The notes below the pieces were generated by a model. It was not told the origin of the DNA and ran no database searches. It worked only from the letters and a program-made list of their open reading frames with translations. A program made the translations under genes and the position numbers. 64,000 bases of DNA from Ulva prolifera (taxonomy: Eukaryota; Chlorophyta; Ulvophyceae; Ulvales; Ulvaceae), in NCBI GenBank assembly GCA_023078555.1, contig CM041199.1, forward strand, positions 124,001-188,000. Reading direction: 5' to 3'. This document shows, one piece after another, positions 1-12,900 of this stretch. Position 1 is the first letter of the stretch, and every line of letters begins with the position of its first letter.

Positions 1-448
1 GAAGAGCGTGGCAATGCGGGGGTGTTACCGCTACGCCACTGGGCTACCACGATGTGTGCTGTGCCTGCGCCGCTGCGGTCTTCTGGGGCTGATATCCCAT
101 GTGGGGTGTGGGTCAGTGAGCTGTGCAAGCGGCCAGTGTGGCATGCGGAGAATATGTTCGATCTTTGACGAGCTGGGGGAGCTCCGAGCTCCACAACGAC
201 AACATTCGCCCGGAAGTGTATCCAATAGCTGTACGACCATAATAGTTCACGCACAAGTGAACTCGAAAACGGGTGCACCGGGCAGCCAGACTATCAACAA
301 ATCTGAGTGACAGCGCATCCTGGAAGCTAGATCAGGCCCACAGGCAATCATTCAGAGCCAGTCGAGGCAGTGCCTCCGAGACAGAGGCGGAGATGGCATC
401 CCCGGCGCACGGGAGGAGGGCACAACATGTAAAACAGGGGGAGCGCAC
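1..448. other. Left edge: no coding exon recognised
   Basis: On the minus strand this follows the donor site of the third SRCR domain's first exon, so it should be intron. The expected second half of that SRCR domain (pattern C-x-G-x-E-x-x-L-x-x-C) is not visible in any frame here and probably lies beyond the window. No other gene is supported. Confidence 0.5.
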
Positions 449-3400
449 GAGATTCGGGGGGACGAAAGTGCCAAACTCGTACGGCCGGGGGAACTGCAGC
501 GCGGCGCCGCCGTCGTAGCCGAGCTGGCGGCACGCGACGCCCGCCGAGTCCGGTGTGAACTTCTCGGTGCCGCACACGTCGCTCCACAGCCGCTGCCGGA
601 ACACCTCGAGGCGGCCGTACGCGTACTCGTCTGCCATCTCGCCACCCTCCAGCCTCAGCTCGCCGTCGCCTGTACACACCACCGCAGTTGTTGCCGGGGT
701 GTGTTACGTGTGTGACGACTGCATCGGAGCAGTGGACGCGCACGTCAGCAGCCTGACAGCCCCAAACATGGCTAGCAGAAGCCAGAAAGTAATTGCAAAC
801 GCGAGCTTGCACAGCGTGAGATTGATTTGAGTCATAAAAATGGCCGAGAAGGGCCGTGTAAATTTGCGTGTTTGGGCTGCATCGAGTGCTGTGTCGTGCT
901 GTGCTGTGCTGCGTGATCTGCCGCCGTGTGAGGGCTGGTATGAACCTCAAGTCCATGGGCCCGACTGCAGTAGCGTTGAGTACATCATGGCCCCGATACA
1001 CAGGTTCAGCATCGGAACACCGGGACTGATGCGTCCTTACAGCCACACCCCAGCAAGAAACGCATCGCAGGGACGCAGAAGCACAAAAACGCAACCGGGG
1101 CGAACAGCGGGGCAGCAGGACATGGCGCAGCACGTGCTCACACACAGCAGCACCACCGTGTACACCTCCGCGCGGAGCACATGCTTCCCCATACACTCGG
1201 GTGCAGAGTTCCCAGTGCACACTTTCTCATGCGCTCACCTGCAGAACCATTCATGATACCGTATACGTGCACGCTCAAATGACGTCCACGAATGCCCAAC
1301 CATGCACAGACTGCGTTGATCGCCGCAAGACATCTCCCAGCCTGCGTCCGATGCCGCTTGCTGGCCTGCCTCATGTTGGCCTACCACCTAGTGCTCCATT
1401 GGGCTTCACTGACAGATCTACAGCGAACCCGCGCAGGCACGGTTGAGGTGGGGCGCACGGCGGCTGGAGCCAGAGGAGCAGGCCAGGTAGACGTCGTCGT
1501 TGTGGTCACAGGGGCCCCGCGGCGCGCCCACCCGCCGCTCCGGCAGCCCCCGCGGGCACTCGAGTAGCGTCGCCTCGGTCCCAGCGCACTCCGCACCTGC
1601 GACGGCGATCGGGATGCGCAGGATGTTTTCCGGCTCGCCCACTCCAGCGTCTGCCTGCAGCAATAGCCATCGTTGGCAATCTGGTCACACCTCGTTGAAT
1701 CGGCCACCTGCCAGGTTTTGGATTTATCGCAGTAGAAATCGGCAGAGTCTGAACATATGATGAGTTTCGAGTGGTGACGACCGTTTCGTGCACTCCAACT
1801 GCGGCCGGGCTACGATGAGACCCTCTATCTCGAGCACTGTTCATTCGTGCTACGGCTGCGCGTCGCTGATTTGGGTGTCTGGGGCTGTGGTCTCATACGC
1901 GGAGCTTAGACCCCGGATCATTTTGCTGTGTGGTCAGGCGCATGGTGGGTGTGTTGTTGGGCGCAAACCTCACACCAATCAGCGGAGCACGCACACCCGC
2001 ACGTGCACCCGCAAAACCCCGTGTCAGAGCAGAGAGAATCCACCTCGGAATGAGGAGTGGCGGGGACCCGGAAGCATGTGCCTGGGACTGGATCCGCACC
2101 TGGGACTGAATCCGCGCTCCGCCGTCGTAGCCGAGCTGGCGGCACGCGACGGTGACCGACTCGGGCGTGAACGGCGCGGTGTCGTCGCTGCCGAACCTGT
2201 CGCGCAGGTTGCAGACGGTGCCCCAGCCGCCGTCGCGGAAGACCTCGAGGCGGCCCCACTCTGCCGCCCCGTCCTCTGCGGCACCGCCGTCCGACAGCCG
2301 CAGGTCGCCCTCCTCTGCGCCTGCACCCACGTGGGAGCCCTGCTGTCATGGCAGCGCCATGTGGCAGATGACGCAGTCCGCTCACTCACGTCCGGCGCGC
2401 AAGCAGCACATGCTCATGAAAGCAGGATCAATGATGGCGTAGCTGTATCCATTGGGAGGTTTCAGGGGCTGACAGCCAGGTCTTGGCGAGACAGTGCATG
2501 TGGAATGAACGAGGACGTGCTGCAGGGGCATGTGCATGGTTGCAGCTGATGGGGAACGCCCACGCCACGGCTCTTGTCGATATATGCAGCCATTGCTGCG
2601 GCACAGCAGGTTGGTGTAGGAGGTGTGCTGGATGGCAAGCAGCTCGCGTACACCAGGCAGGCAATCCGGGCGATTTCGGTCAGCAGCTTTTGCCGATTCT
2701 AGATGCGGCCTCGCAGGGCGTCCTGGCCGCAGAGCCACAATGGTCCACAGCACGACCGCGGCCGCGACACCTCCACAGATGCAATGCAGGAATACTCCAA
2801 GGAACAGACCGCGTGCCAATTCTGACTTGGCATCGGCAACAACTCGCAGGCGATCTGTTCCAGTCAGAAGCCCCGAGCGAGGGGAGCACACCGGCGGTGC
2901 CGAGGCTACAGGCGACAAAGGCGAAGGAGCCGGCGAGGCTGTCGGTGCGGCTCGCGCGGAACGGTGCGCAGCCGTCGGGGCCTTGGTCGTCGTACAGGTA
3001 GCGCTCCGCACCGCGCGCGCCGTCGGCGACGGCAGCCACGGGGCAGTCCAGCAGCGTCGCCTCGTCGCCAGCGCAGCCGAGGTTCTCGATCACAAACGGC
3101 GCCAGCACCTCCTGCACACCAGCGTTGGGTCGCCTTGCAGCATTCTTAGGGCCGCCGCCCAGAAGAACGTCCTAAATACTCGGACTTGTTCTATGTGATC
3201 GGGCGTGACCACCCAACACGGATGCACGCGCTCGAAGCCCCGGCCGATCGGCGCTGGTGGAACAAACACGCCGACTGAGAATTCACTGCTGCACTGTGTG
3301 GCAGATGTGTTATCGCCGGCCCGTTGACGTCTACGAGCCCATGCAGATAGCAATGGACATTTGAAAATGCATGCATGCAAATCCTGCTTTGCCACTGTCC

Positions 3401-4557
3401 TGCAGCGCACCCCGCCGTCTTTCTCTCTGGCACCAGAGAGCGCGTCGCAGTTCAATGTCCAAATGCACCGGTCGGTGCTTGCAAATGACCGGGCTGCCAC
3501 CCGGAGCAATTGTGACAGGGATCAGCGCAGCGCACCCGCTGCAGGTCGGAGATGTCGTCGGCAGAGAGGCCGAGCGGGAGGGGCCGGACGGGGATGCCGC
3601 CGGAGAAGCCGAGCTGGCGGCACGCGACGGCGGCGTCGGCGGCGTCAAACTCCTTCGCGCACACCGCGCCAAACGCGCCGTCGTGTGCGAGCTGGAGGGC
3701 GCCGGTCGCGAAGCCGTTGAGGTCGACGCGGCCCACCAGCCTCACCTCTCCGTCCTCTGCAAGAATGGAATGGGTACAATGTGATGACTCGTGTGTGTCG
3801 TCGTGCGTCACGCAAGACAGCATAAACCATGTCTACCAGAATCAGGTGCGTTTCTAGGGAACATCTCCGCCGGGAGGAGGTCGTTTGTTGGAGGCCACAG
3901 GTGCCTTTGGTCAACATCGCAGGGCGGAAAACTGGCTGAGCTTTGTGAGCGACAGAGTGGATGCGGAACTTGCATGCATACGAGAGCATCCTCAGGGGTC
4001 GCGCAGCGGCCGCTCGGCACGCCGCGACGTGCGCAGGGTGGAGGGTGACGGTGCAAGACGCATCGCACGTGGCTCACACAAAGCATTCATGGCGAAAAGT
4101 TGTGGAACAGTGGCGGGGCTGTGCAACTGTCCAGTACTCGCAAGTCCCCGGACACACCGGGCGCAGCACTCGAGGCGCATGGCGGCGCACCAGGCAGTGC
4201 ATCTGGCGGGGGTGGCGGGGGTCCCGGCGCCGGTGTGGGTGCTGGCACGGGGGGTGGCGCCGGTTCGACGGGCACCGGCGGCATGGCCGGAGGCTCCATG
4301 CCGCCGTATTCGTCGGGGGGTTCGTACGTGCCGTAGCCGCCGTCGGCTGCCGGGCCGTCGGCATCTGTGCGGTCGGGATGGTATGGGTAGTGTGGGTGGA
4401 ACAGGAGGACTCGGGAGAGTGTGGAGGAGGCGCGGGAGAGGAGGGACGCGGTGCCATGGGCCTGGGCTGCTGCTGATGCCGTGTGTGCGGAGAATGTGAT
4501 GGCTGACAGGAGAGCGAGTGCCGCTCTGCTGGGCCTGATGGGGCCGGAGCGGGCAAC
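449..4557 (-). CDS. Multi-SRCR-domain secreted or membrane protein (partial, 3' end off window)
   Basis: Scavenger-receptor cysteine-rich domains are extracellular ligand-binding modules. Minus-strand exons 4557-4191, 3756-3536, 3111-2892, 2314-2100, 1654-1459 and 669-449 all join in phase with GTGCG or GTGTG donors. The first exon encodes a hydrophobic stretch (AALALLSAITF) that could be a signal peptide or membrane anchor, then a Tyr/Pro/Gly-rich and poly-Pro stalk. Next come three SRCR domains. Each first half ends in VACRQLG[FY] plus a Gly-rich turn; the two second halves present carry CAG[DT]EATLL[DE]C and end near V/L-A-C. Each domain starts and ends in a phase 1 intron and is cut internally by a phase 0 intron at the same place. 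No start codon lies in frame in the first exon, so a further 5' exon is expected. Ligand unknown. The SRCR call is firm; the exact gene limits are not. Confidence 0.85.
3112..3222 (-). repeat. TIR-bearing introner-like element, copy B
   Basis: This is the 3' part of the 424-base intron between the two halves of SRCR domain 1. Read on the minus strand it is clearly homologous to 14844-14956 read on the plus strand. The shared core includes CCCGATCACATAGAACA and ATGCTGCAA-GCGACCCAAC. Its ends are imperfect inverted repeats around GTGTTGGGT / ACCCAACGC. The acceptor TGCAG follows the right end directly, as in copy A. Confidence 0.75.
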
Positions 4558-6517
4558 CTGTACACAGATGTTTGAGGTGTTCTGCTTTTACATGAAGCAT
4601 TTGGAGTATTGAAGTTTGGGGAGGATGTCAGTGGTTCTTCCTGCAGTGACTGGTGCTGGTTGCGAGCGTAGGTAGATTGAGTTGACCCGGGCCGCATGAA
4701 GATCGTCTTGACGCAGAGATTTGGTACTGTGGTGTATCTGATGTGTGTAGGTACCAGAATCTGCTGTTGCACAACGCTGGAGCGCCGTGGCTGCTGGGCG
4801 GTGACAGAGCAGCTGACAGAGCTCTGGCAGGCCAGCAGGGCTGCAGATATATCAAGCAGCACAACTGTTGACGCATGAACAGCAGAGACATTGCAACGGT
4901 TTGAGTCGAGATTTATTTTAGAGCTACTCTGTGATCCTCGCTCGATCCATGTATAAATAACGTGTTCAGTGGTCCAACTACCTCGTGAGACAGTGGACGA
5001 GAGGAGGACGGCTGGAACTTCAAGTGCGAGTTGAAAATCTCACGCAAGGAGTAGAGGAGCGCCAGCCCGCGGCGATGTCAACTCAGCGTCGAGAGTCTGG
5101 CTAATTGAGCTCCTGTTCAGATGGACTTTTTGTGCAGCTGACTGCACATAATCTCGTAGCAGTGGTAACCGAATCTTGTGAAATCGTAATTATTAATAAT
5201 CCGGGCCGACAGTATGGGCTTGCTTTGTTTGACCGCGTTCGACAACTGTACGGTGTTTCTGTTCCAGCATATCCAGTGAGCAGTGCCGTGCTGGAGCTGC
5301 ACGATGTGAACATGAGCATGCAAGCATGATCTGTGCCTTCAAAGGCTCACACCGATGCAGCTACGACGTTCCGAACAAGCACGTAGAACTTCAACGCTAT
5401 CTCTATGAACTGTCAATGCTTCTATCGGTTCATGCGTAAGAACGTGTCCTGCAACTGTGACTGTGCGGACCGGACAACGTCGCTTCGGAGGACATGCCTG
5501 GAGATCAACAGGACCTGAACCGCAAACCTCTCAACTGGTTGTGCATACACACCCGTGACATATGATCTGCACTTAGCCAGGCTTTGCATTCATTCGTGCT
5601 CTCGACTTCGTCACACGTCGACTGTGTAGCTGCCAACACCGCACTTATGCCGTGGTCAACTACCCAGAATTTAGCGTGACAATGGTCCGAGCATATACTG
5701 AGATATCACATTTCTTCTAGGCTATGCAGACAGCCATGTCCGTGCTGGTGCATGTGTTGCAAGGACGTGGGCGTGCCATGAACCCCGGTCGCGTCATGCG
5801 GTGTCAGCCTGCTGGGCCCTGTCTTGACCAGATCACGGCAGGCACAATTTGAACCATTTGACAAGCAGTATCGAATTTGATGCGCACCTCCATCCGCTAC
5901 TCCTAGGCAAAAATTCCGCTGCAGTTTATCGCAAAGTACCGGAGCTGGGCGTGGTAGTCCTTAACGGATCCGGAAGCCGGCCTGCTGACCGATGTGCAAG
6001 ATGATGTAGCCGCCCAGATGGGATATGTACTTCAATCGCGCATTCATGACCTTCCTGTGCTGCGTCTGATTCTTCAGGGCGGGGTAGCCTGATCAGACCG
6101 TGCACCCACCTAATCAGCCCGACATCACGCGCGGAGTTGATCACCAGCTTTGCTGACTCGACCACGACAAGCTTGTGCTGTCCAAATTACGCAACCGTGG
6201 CTATACAATCTTGTGGGTCTCATGGTTCGCTGCACCTGCTGAGCCTACCCAGCTGGGCCCAGGTGGGTATTGCACATGCGAGCCCTGAATCAGTGCCTCC
6301 TGCCACCTGTCCCTCATCACCATCCGCACAAGATGCGGGTTGGCACGCTGTGTATCCGGCCCTTGCCTGTGGCGCCTATTCTGGCTGTCTTGTGCACCAT
6401 GCTCTCAGCTGCAGCGCCTGTGGCAATCGATGAGTGGGTACTTCTAAGCGATGTCATCTACTATGTACAGGCCGTGCTTCCTGGGACATGTGCTTGGCAA
6501 GGTCATCGGGAGGATCC

Positions 6518-6672
6518 TCTCCTGGTGTGCCTGTGCTACGCGGATGAAGGTGGCGAGGCGGGCAGCACCGCAAAACCAGCAAGCATCGCAGGAACACAAC
6601 CGTGCTTGTGTTACAAGGACAAAGGCAGCAAGGCGGGCAGTACCGCGAAAGAAGCAAGCAGACGAAGCACAC
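6518..6672 (+). repeat. Dispersed repeat family D, two tandem units
   Basis: Two adjacent units of roughly 75-80 bases each contain the core GGCGGGCAG[CT]ACCGC followed by AAGCA[AG]GCA. They are separated by ACAACCGTGCTTGTGTTACA. Related copies appear at about 20971-21030, 38101-38160, 44071-44130 (reverse), 47179-47250 (reverse) and 51836-51900. No terminal inverted repeat was obvious, and the full unit limits need alignment. Confidence 0.7.
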
Positions 6673-6808
6673 ACCCAGACACCCACGCACGCAACACCCA
6701 CCACGCCCAGTAAACCCATCACCGGCGCAGCAAACGACACAGATCCGCAGACCGCCAAGCACACACCCACGCACCCACACAACCGTGCTTGTGTACACAT
6801 TTGGCATA

Positions 6809-6880
6809 TGTGGTCCCGTTAACTCGGAGTTGTCAATGTCCAATAGGATACGGCTCAGTAAATTCAGATTTACTTTACTG
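6809..6880 (+). repeat. Dispersed repeat family C, copy 1
   Basis: Very similar to 46507-46585: both share TGTGGTCCCGT, TCGGAGTTGTCAATGT, GGATACGGCTC and ATTCAGATTTACTTT in the same order and spacing. A third, more diverged copy lies at 20420-20475. It is followed by a CTGCACAG acceptor-like motif and lies directly after family-D material (ACCGTGCTTGTGT), so C and D may be parts of one longer element. Confidence 0.75.
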
Positions 6881-8210
6881 TGCACACCTGCACAGGTGTA
6901 CGCCTGCATCTGAGCTGATTCAGGCTGCCACCCCGAGGCTGCCAGGATGCACGCATCGCAGAACAGCTCGGCCTGCGCTCATCGACTGGAACAACAGCAG
7001 AAAGGCAGGTAGCATCGATCGCAGGATCCGCGGGCACAGCGCGACCGGCAAGCCACCGCCGTCACTCCAGACAGAAAACCACAGGGGCACCGCTTTCTCC
7101 GTGCAACACTGCCAGCACGGACTATGCATGTACGCATCCATGATTGCATAGCCATGTCCATCAGGATATTGATAGGCATGGATGTGGCCAGGGCAGCAGC
7201 AGCTGTGCATCGAAGCTTCGATGCAGCTGGCCTAGGCCCCCGCCTTTGCTGGTGCCTTCCTCGAGCGCCCTCGGCAACGATACCCCGGCGCTGCTGCCAC
7301 GCCTGCGTGCACGCACCCTGTTCCAGGCAGCACAGGTGTGACCACTGAGGCCAAGCCGTCATACCCGCCCCTCAAGGCCCCCTGTTGGAGTGTCCGAAAT
7401 TGCGCACCAACGCGGCAAGGGTGCTAGTTTTTGTTTGTTTTGTGCATGGGTTTGCCTCCTTACGTTAAGCGGACGTGTTGAGTGGAACTACGACCTAAGA
7501 CAATCTGGCTTTATTGCGATGTAGTGTACTTTATTGCTATGCCATGCCATGACCTGAGCTCATGTTGTTTCTGAATGGAGAATTGGTCAACAGCCGTCCC
7601 ACTACGCTGCATCCCACTGACTCTGACTTATCTGGGCACATGCACAAGGTTGTGATTGATCGTGAATCTCGTTGCACCAGTGCAGGTTGACATCCTGATA
7701 CACCCAGGAGCTGCTGCGGCATCCTGCTGGCATCATGCTGCTGTCCTCCCCATCAACCTGTTTTGGGTCTATCTGGATCGACCATGGCAGGCAATAGAAT
7801 CCTGCGAAGGGTGTTGTGTCATGCTTGCAACATCACAAACACGCACGATAGGCACGACGGTCCAATATCACAATGCAACAGGGATCGATCATCTGGCAGT
7901 GACACAAGCCTGGTCCGGCTCCACACTGCAAAGCCAAGTATGTCCATCACGTCGGGTGTTCGCTGTTACTCTGAAAATTTCCGTGATCGTCTGCCCTTAC
8001 ACTGACTCTTAAACCAAATAGGATCCACTTGGCCCTCAAAGCCTCCAGTATGCCAATGTCATCCCAGAGCAATTGCAATGCTCTGATTATTCGCTCTTGA
8101 GCGTTCTCCCATATTTTTGGCACTTGTAGCAGCACTCTTCTGCTTGTATCGCCCATTCGCTGTACCTTTTGTGGGGTTTCCATGGCCTTCGTGTTTCAGT
8201 TCATTGTAGC

Positions 8211-9162
8211 TTACATAGGAGGATACTGTGAATTCTGGGCTGGGCGTGCTGCTGGAGGGTACATCTCTGACTGTGCCATAGGAGGCTTCACGTATGGATT
8301 GGTCGTGTATGGCTGTGCTGGCGGCGCTGGTGGTGGGGGGGTGTAGCCGTAATTCATGGTGGGCTGTTGTGGCTGAGGAGGAGTGAATCCATACTGTGCC
8401 GGAGGCTGCGGTGGGGGCGAGAATCCATAGGTAGGTGGTGGTGCTCCAGATGCAGAATTGGTGTGTAGCGTCTGTTGGACTGGATGGATGATTCGCTCAT
8501 ACTCTTGGGGCTTGTTTGGGCTTGCAGGTGCAGAGTTGCCACCATAGTTGATAGGCGCGCTGTGCTCGGCTGACTGTGTTTTCGCTTGCAGAGGGACAGC
8601 TGCAGAGTTGGCATCACCACCTTTCAGGCCGCCTCGCCCCTTCAGCTCACGGATCTCCTGGCATGTAGCACACGCGTGGCAGAAGCAATGCACACAGCAG
8701 TCTGCAAGGCACCGAAGGCGTCAAACTGCTGTAGCTGTACTGTTAGCATGATTTTGGTTCTTGATGAGCGCATTCAGCAGGTTCTCACGTCCTTTTTCGG
8801 CGTAGCTAGTCAGTGGAGTATAGCCAAATATGATTTTCCCTACGAGAGTAGCAAATGGCTCCAGGCGGTGCTGCGATCAGTGTCCTACATGAAAAGCGCA
8901 GTGAGACCTCACCTCCACATGGAGCCTCCATCAGGCCGTACTTGGCGCGCAGATTTTCGCGGACCTGGGGCCCCGTGATACACCTTGGCACACAGCAAGG
9001 TAGAGTCACGTAATACAAACAGCATGGGGCACATTCTCCTCCACCGTTCACAGCATGCGCCAGCATGCCGTGCGCAATGCACGGACAGTAACATGTCAGG
9101 CAACAACTACTGCAGTCGTCGCAGAAATCAAACAGGCCGGTTGTCCACTTGTTTGTTGCCAT
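8211..9162 (-). CDS. PLAC8 (cysteine-rich) family protein with Pro/Tyr/Gln-rich tail
   Basis: PLAC8-family proteins are small Cys-rich proteins, often membrane-associated, with roles in cell-size control or metal transport in plants and fungi. Two minus-strand exons, 9162-8913 and 8701-8211, join in phase 1 across a GTGAGG...TTGCAG intron to give 246 residues. The PLAC8 domain occupies about residues 1-105. It has FDFCDDCSSCC, CYCPC, two further Cys pairs, the R-E-N-L-R-A-K-Y-G-L segment and, after the intron, CCVHCFCHACATCQE-x-REL. The rest is a low-complexity tail with repeated Y-G-[FY]-x-P-P motifs. ATG at 9162 is the only Met directly before the conserved TGLFDFC motif. Codon use is balanced, unlike the GC-saturated SRCR exons. 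Domain call firm; cellular role not predictable. Confidence 0.9.
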
Positions 9163-9965
9163 TCTGCAACCACATCGACGCTGAGAGCAGCACCGCCACC
9201 ATGAGACACATAGCTCTGCATACAATCAAATACACGATATATGGAAGTTGTGGTGGTACCTGAAAGACGACCGAAGACAGCGAAAGCTATCGAGCCGCTA
9301 CGCGCAATGTCTCGTACACTGAAGAAAGGTAAAGCAATGCCAAGATTGAGAATGAACGGCAATTTTTTTCCAAATATTTGCTCAGTTCGGCTATCCACCG
9401 TATGTCAAGGAGTATGCCTACGCAAAGTGTACACTAGCGCTCCGGCACTGCGTTCCAGTTCTAACACAAATTAACTGAGTAGCTGTGGAATGACAACAAT
9501 ATATTCGTTTTGAAAGCATTGAAATACATCGGAACTGACGGCAAAGCCATTGACTTTCTGTTCACGTTATAATGGGAGAGCGTGGAACTGACATGCATGT
9601 TCAGACTTGCGAAAATCCTGCATCCGGGCTTCAGCACTGATGCACTGCTGACAAAAGATACTTCCATGCCTACGATTATCAGACAGCGGGACCTTCGGTA
9701 AGAGCTCGATTGTCCAGCAGAGCAAGCTGTAGATCTGCACTCAACTCTGCTCGCTGTCAGCGAGCGTCGCGGCTACCTCACAGTCCGATACTTCAGCACC
9801 GGAGGCTGCACTTGCGATCATTCGGCGCTGAGGAAGACACAATCTACCGTTCATATCTGCCATAAGCCATGGGAGAGCTGGGGGTGCGTGCCGGTCGAGT
9901 TCCACGCATCATGGTGGTGTGACAGAAGTCTGCCTGCACAGGTTCCCAGGCGATCATCCTGTATC
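9163..9965. other. Divergent intergenic gap between PLAC8 and the GST-ProRS gene
   Basis: About 800 bases of lower GC between two divergently transcribed genes, so promoters of both probably lie here. No conserved promoter motif or RNA gene was recognised. An extra 5' exon of the ProRS gene is possible, because the first coding exon may start with a splice acceptor rather than at the ATG at 9966. Confidence 0.4.
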
Positions 9966-12900
9966 ATGCTGCAGGAGCTACACCTGGTCAGGGCGCAGTG
10001 CAGCAATAGCTCGCTGGTCACAATCGTGAAACTCGTTGAAAGGTGCTTCAGCGATGGATTCACTGTTCGTTTCGAGATGTACGACGCTGCCCCAGCCGGG
10101 CCTCCGGCACCTTTGCCATACTTCAAGAAGCCTGATGGAACAGTAGTCTCAGATGAGATTGAGTTGGGAAAATATCTAGCTAGCGAGGGTGCCCCATCCT
10201 TGCTGGAGGGCGATGCAGCAGTGATGGACTCTTTGCTGGCAGACTCCGGCGCCCTTGCCAAGCCGGTCAAGACAGCGACAAAGTCCAAGACAGCTGAGGT
10301 GTGAGCTCCCGGGGGGTCTGACTGTAGGTAGCTTCAAGCTGATCGCGTCCATACTGAAGCTCCAGCGTCAGGATTTTCAGCGATTGTCTACAGTTGGCAT
10401 GGCATGATCGCACCACAAAGCGAGGAAACGTTGTACATGCATTGAAGTGCCCTTGTCTCGCATGTGGAAGTGTGCACTGGTGTCCAGTGTCGCATGAGCG
10501 GGCCAGCAGGCTGCACTGAGGTGTGCCGCTGGCGCAGGTGTGCCGGAAGCATCAGTTCGCCTGTGTTGCTCCCCTCCGTCAGATTCGCATCTACCAGTGT
10601 CACCGTTGACGCATAGCTCCATATTCGGGCAAGGGTATAGGAACATGCCAAGTCCTGTTGCTCTGTATATCAGCAGGTGCTCCGCACATGCTCCACACGT
10701 GCACACCAGCGCCACAACGATTGCCCACCACTGGTACACATCCTCCATGCTGCCACACTCAGCTCTCCCTGACTGCCGCACTGCTGCGGGCTGACCAGAA
10801 GCAGGTCGTTGCCGCCGATTTTGCCATCGCCTGTACTTCTCCTTGCAACAGCACACCTGTTCTACACTCCACTTGTCTGCAGGCAATGGCAAAAAACCAG
10901 GGCGCTCTGACTGAAGCTGTCGCACCCCTCGAAGCAAAGCTGGCCGCCTCGCAGTTTCTGGCAGGTGCTGAGCTGTCTCTAGCGGACATCGTGTACATCG
11001 CCACACTCAAGCCTGCCTTTGACAAGGTGCGCCCAGTCCCACACCCCTTCTTCAGACACCTTCTTGTCACCCTCCACGCCCCAGCCTGGCCAGCATGAGT
11101 ACCGTAAGAAATTTTATGTGCGGTGCCCGAATTCAAGGACACCACACTGGAGCTTTGTACAGAGTCCAGTGGTTTCACCTTGAACCGCTGCACCTCCTGA
11201 CCATGCCGCACAGGTGCACAAGCCACATTTGCGCAACACATCATGTGGCAAGGCACCCAAGGGCAATCCAGAATCAATCGAAACCACAGCCCATGATAAA
11301 GCACATCGAGTCAGCAGTCTGTGCTCCTGTCGCACCGTCAGGGCCCTCCCGCTCGCCACGGCAAAGCACTGCGCCAGCTCCTGAGGGACCTCTTGAAGGG
11401 AATTGGTGCTGGCTGGGCCTAGACATAACCACGCCCGTGTAGGCCCACACCTGTGATGTAGCTGTAGTGCCTGCGCATATGGGCTTCAGGCCACCTGCGA
11501 GTGTCGTAATGTGGCTCACGCGGCCGACGCGGGCAGGTGGCCGTGGCCGTGCTGTCGTCGTGTGACGTGCCTGCGGCGCGGCCTGCCTGCTGACTTTGTC
11601 ATTGCACCACATGCATCCGCGACCTCAATGCATCACCCCACTCGGCGAAGGGTAGTCCACCCTCCCTCAGTGACGGGCCGTCATGCCCGACAGCACAGCG
11701 GCGTCAGCGGATCAGGTAGCACGGAATCCAGCAGCTCCGCCCCTGCGGCCCGACACCAGCGCCATGATGTAGTGCGTGCGTAGGTGCTCGACCCGGCCGC
11801 CCGCGAGAACATCCCGGCGGTCGCGGCGTGGTACCAGCGATGCTACGACACGAGCGCGGCGGTGCGGAAGGTACTCGGGGACACGCCGCTGTGCGACGCG
11901 GCGAAGCTCGAGGTGAAGGTGCAGGAGAGCAAGGAGGAGAAGAAGGCGCGCGAGAAGGAGAAGGCGAAGGCGAAGAAGGAGGCGGCGAAGCAGGAGGCTG
12001 GCGCCGGCAAGAAGAAGGGCGGTGCGCCGCGCCCTGTGCTGCTGCAGCTGTGCTTGACGGTGAGCGTGGGTGCACGAGGAGGAGAGCACACTGGTCACGC
12101 AAGAGCAGTGTGCAAGTAAAGCCACATTCACATAGCCATGGCCGTACCGGAGATTGACTGGGGAGTCTTTGATGATGGTGGTGGGTGTGAGTGGCTGTGG
12201 TGAGGTGTGAGCTGTGCTGGCCACGAGCGTCTGGCCGGTGCGCACGACTACACGCACAGCATTCGACATTGTTTGTTTGAATTGATGTTTGGAGGCACGT
12301 TTCGGCGGCGATCAGCATCAGCTAGCTGGGGAGTATCGCTTGATAGAGTCGATCGGTGCTGCAGCGCAGCAAGGTGAGCAGGTGCGGATCAGGCGCTGCG
12401 TGCGACGCAGGTGGTAGAGGAAGAGAGGAGATGCATGTGACTGCGTGGAGCCTGCTTGCGGCCTCAGCGCTGTGTGCTGAATGCGCAGAACAGGTTCCGG
12501 GCTGGGCTGCGTTGTCATGACAGACAAGTTCGATGCCAAATGGCGCTCCCAGAAGCCCCACTCCCCCCACTGGGGGGGCCTGGTGCTAGGAACACCGCTA
12601 TGCATACGTGGCTAGGTCTCGCAGCGCATCTACAGCAAGGCCCTGTGTCCGCGCGATCAGGCCCTGTCAGCGGCGCCTCTTTTTTTTTTTATGAGATGCA
12701 CACATGCACCTCGGGCCAGACCCGCGTCCATCTGAGGCCTCGGCGCGCATGCATGCAGGCGGCGGCGACGACAAGAAGCCGCACGAGCTCGCGGTCACGC
12801 CGCGCAGCACCGACTTCGCGCAGTGGTACTCCGACGTCATCATCAAGGGCGAGCTGCTGTCGCGGTACAACATCCCGGGCCTGTTCGTGCTGCGGCCGGC

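Larger units (their letters stand above)
4558..8210. other. 3.6 kb gap with dispersed repeats, no supported gene
   Basis: Several open frames of 60-150 codons occur, but none shows a recognisable family or consistent splice phase. One plus-strand frame at 5101-5329 and one minus-strand frame at 7947-8183 look faintly protein-like and could be isolated exons. The 5' exon and promoter of the SRCR gene should lie just right of 4557. The interval holds two family-D repeat units (about 6518-6672) and one family-C repeat (6809-6880). Roughly 6660-6790 is a CAC/CCA-rich simple stretch. Confidence 0.5.

Noticed and set aside
1-60. Minus-strand TAGCCCAGTGG resembles a tRNA A box (pol III promoter).
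   Set aside because: The D stem does not pair, no acceptor or T arm can be built, and the rest would lie outside the window. Not enough for a tRNA or SINE call.
7947-8183. Minus-strand 78-codon open frame just downstream of the PLAC8 stop codon.
   Set aside because: No family, no splice support; more likely 3' UTR or chance.
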